Shown here: piece by piece, positions 63,506 to 64,000 of the stretch | How the letters are laid out: each line of letters begins with the position of its first letter | Numbering within the stretch: position 1 is the first letter of the stretch | NCBI GenBank assembly: GCA_026417415.1 | Contig: JAOADG010000008.1 | Span: 829,612-893,611, forward strand | Source of the DNA: a bacterium | GTDB lineage: Bacteria; Electryoneota; JAOADG01 | DNA: 64,000 bases | Direction of reading: 5' to 3' | The notes under the pieces: model-generated | Database searches by the model: none | What the model was told of the DNA's origin: nothing | What the model saw: the letters and a program-made list of their open reading frames with translations, nothing else | Program-made: the position numbers and the translations under genes

Positions 63506-63918
63506 TATACCTCCTCACGTTCCACAACTTTGCATTGAATAGGTAGTTTTTGAGAAGCCAACCACAAAGCTCTTTTAGCCATCTCAGGTTCGACTCCTTC
63601 AATTTCAAAAAGTACACGCCCAGGTTTCACTACTGCCACCCAGAATTCAGGTGAACCTTTCCCCTTTCCCATTCTTGTTTCTGCAGGTTTAGCTGTAACA
63701 GGTTTATCAGGAAAAATTCGTATCCAAATTTTACCACCTCGTTTCACATGTCGTGAAATTGCTTTTCGTGAGGCCTCTATTTGTCTGGCAGTAATCCAAC
63801 CGGGTTCTAAAGCTTTTAACCCAAACTGACCAAAAGAAACATCTGAACCGCGATAGGCTAATCCTTTCATCCGACCGCGTTGCTGTTTTCGATATTTTAT
63901 CCTTTTAGGTGCTAACAT
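63505..63918 (-). CDS. rplP: Ribosomal protein uL16
   Basis: A-site region protein, 137 aa. [19 protein letters not shown] start, the arm with [20 protein letters not shown] (20), and [20 protein letters not shown]. Canonical; follows rpsC by 17 bases. Confidence 0.98.
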   Translation of the reverse strand: MLAPKRIKYRKQQRGRMKGLAYRGSDVSFGQFGLKALEPGWITARQIEASRKAISRHVKRGGKIWIRIFPDKPVTAKPAETRMGKGKGSPEFWVAVVKPGRVLFEIEGVEPEMAKRALWLASQKLPIQCKVVEREEV

Positions 63919-63935
63919 TTGTGTATCTCATCCTG

Positions 63936-64000
63936 TTATTGTTGCATTTGTGTTGGGCTCCATTTCCCAAGCACATCTCCTTTACAAATCCAAACTTTTA
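63936..64000 (-). CDS. rpsC: Ribosomal protein uS3, C-terminal end only
   Basis: The window edge keeps only the last 21 codons. The frame reads KVWICKGDVLGKWSPTQMQQ then TAA. KVWI-x-KGD/E is the conserved uS3 end, and the place before rplP is where rpsC stands in the S10 operon. The residue after KVWI is Cys. Confidence 0.9.
   Translation of the reverse strand, partial: KVWICKGDVLGKWSPTQMQQ

Noticed and set aside
1-64000. CRISPR arrays, insertion sequences, prophage, toxin-antitoxin or restriction genes
   Set aside because: I saw no direct-repeat arrays, transposase, integrase or defence motifs; nearly all DNA is accounted for by housekeeping genes.

Overview
The window is 64 kb of AT-rich bacterial chromosome made almost wholly of housekeeping genes. 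All protein genes but two lie on the minus strand, so operons read right to left. The gene set suggests a member of the FCB superphylum near Chlorobiota, Ignavibacteriota or Kapabacteria. Pointers are a GWxTD-domain protein, a 31-aa AURKAIP1/COX24-type ribosomal protein, SpoVG beside tRNA-Gln and prs, and lipoprotein signal peptides. Strong Shine-Dalgarno motifs (AGGAGG, AAGGAG) stand before many genes, which argues against classical Bacteroidia, where such motifs are rare. The taxonomy is inference from gene content, not a search result.

Layout in transcription order. (1) 64000-52350: the S10/spc/alpha ribosomal run rpsC(partial)-rplP-rpmC-rpsQ-rplN-rplX-rplE-rpsN-rpsH-rplF-rplR-rpsE-rpmD-rplO-secY-adk-map-infA-rpmJ-rpsM-rpsK-rpsD-rpoA-rplQ, closed by a hairpin terminator. 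(2) 52270-38039: hutU, a biotin carboxylase and biotin carrier pair, birA, coaX, a cell-wall amidase, greA, a PspC protein, a membrane protein, gpmI, uvrA and a split transketolase. (3) 37959-25598: gcvT, comB, ftsK, a tyrosine phosphatase and tyrosine kinase pair, ispE, spoVG, tRNA-Gln(UUG), prs, rplY, pth, rpsF-ssb-rpsR-rplI, then a terminator. (4) 25512-18816: a leucine-degradation operon (methylglutaconyl-CoA hydratase, a split methylcrotonyl-CoA carboxylase, HMG-CoA lyase) ending in an OPA-type transporter. (5) 16797-18817, plus strand: an unknown lipoprotein, an inositol-phosphatase-family enzyme, tRNA-Gln(CUG) and its terminator. (6) 16724-13433: a lytic transglycosylase, sppA, an HU/IHF protein and the small ribosomal protein. 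(7) 13356-1: xseA-xseB-nadK-ftsY-rimO-GWxTD protein-LD-carboxypeptidase-purN-purH-GH114-like lipoprotein-mreB-mreC-mreD-mrdA, with mrdA cut by the window edge.

The genome is compact. Most neighbours overlap or nearly touch, and no gene-free stretch exceeds about 130 bases. TTG and GTG starts are frequent. I corrected about a dozen starts where a Shine-Dalgarno motif and family length agree, and added two genes shorter than 40 codons (rpmJ and the AURKAIP1/COX24-like protein) plus two edge-truncated ones (mrdA, rpsC).

I found no phage, insertion sequence, CRISPR array, defence island or other clearly novel system. The items most worth a second look are molecular oddities in known families: a type III pantothenate kinase whose first conserved Asp is Ser, an SSB without the usual acidic C-terminal tip, a long basic/alanine-rich extension on ribosomal protein uL5, a medium-length zinc-type uS14, a tyrosine-kinase tail of 12 tyrosines and two histidines encoded by a near-microsatellite, and an unknown lipoprotein with a second membrane anchor.
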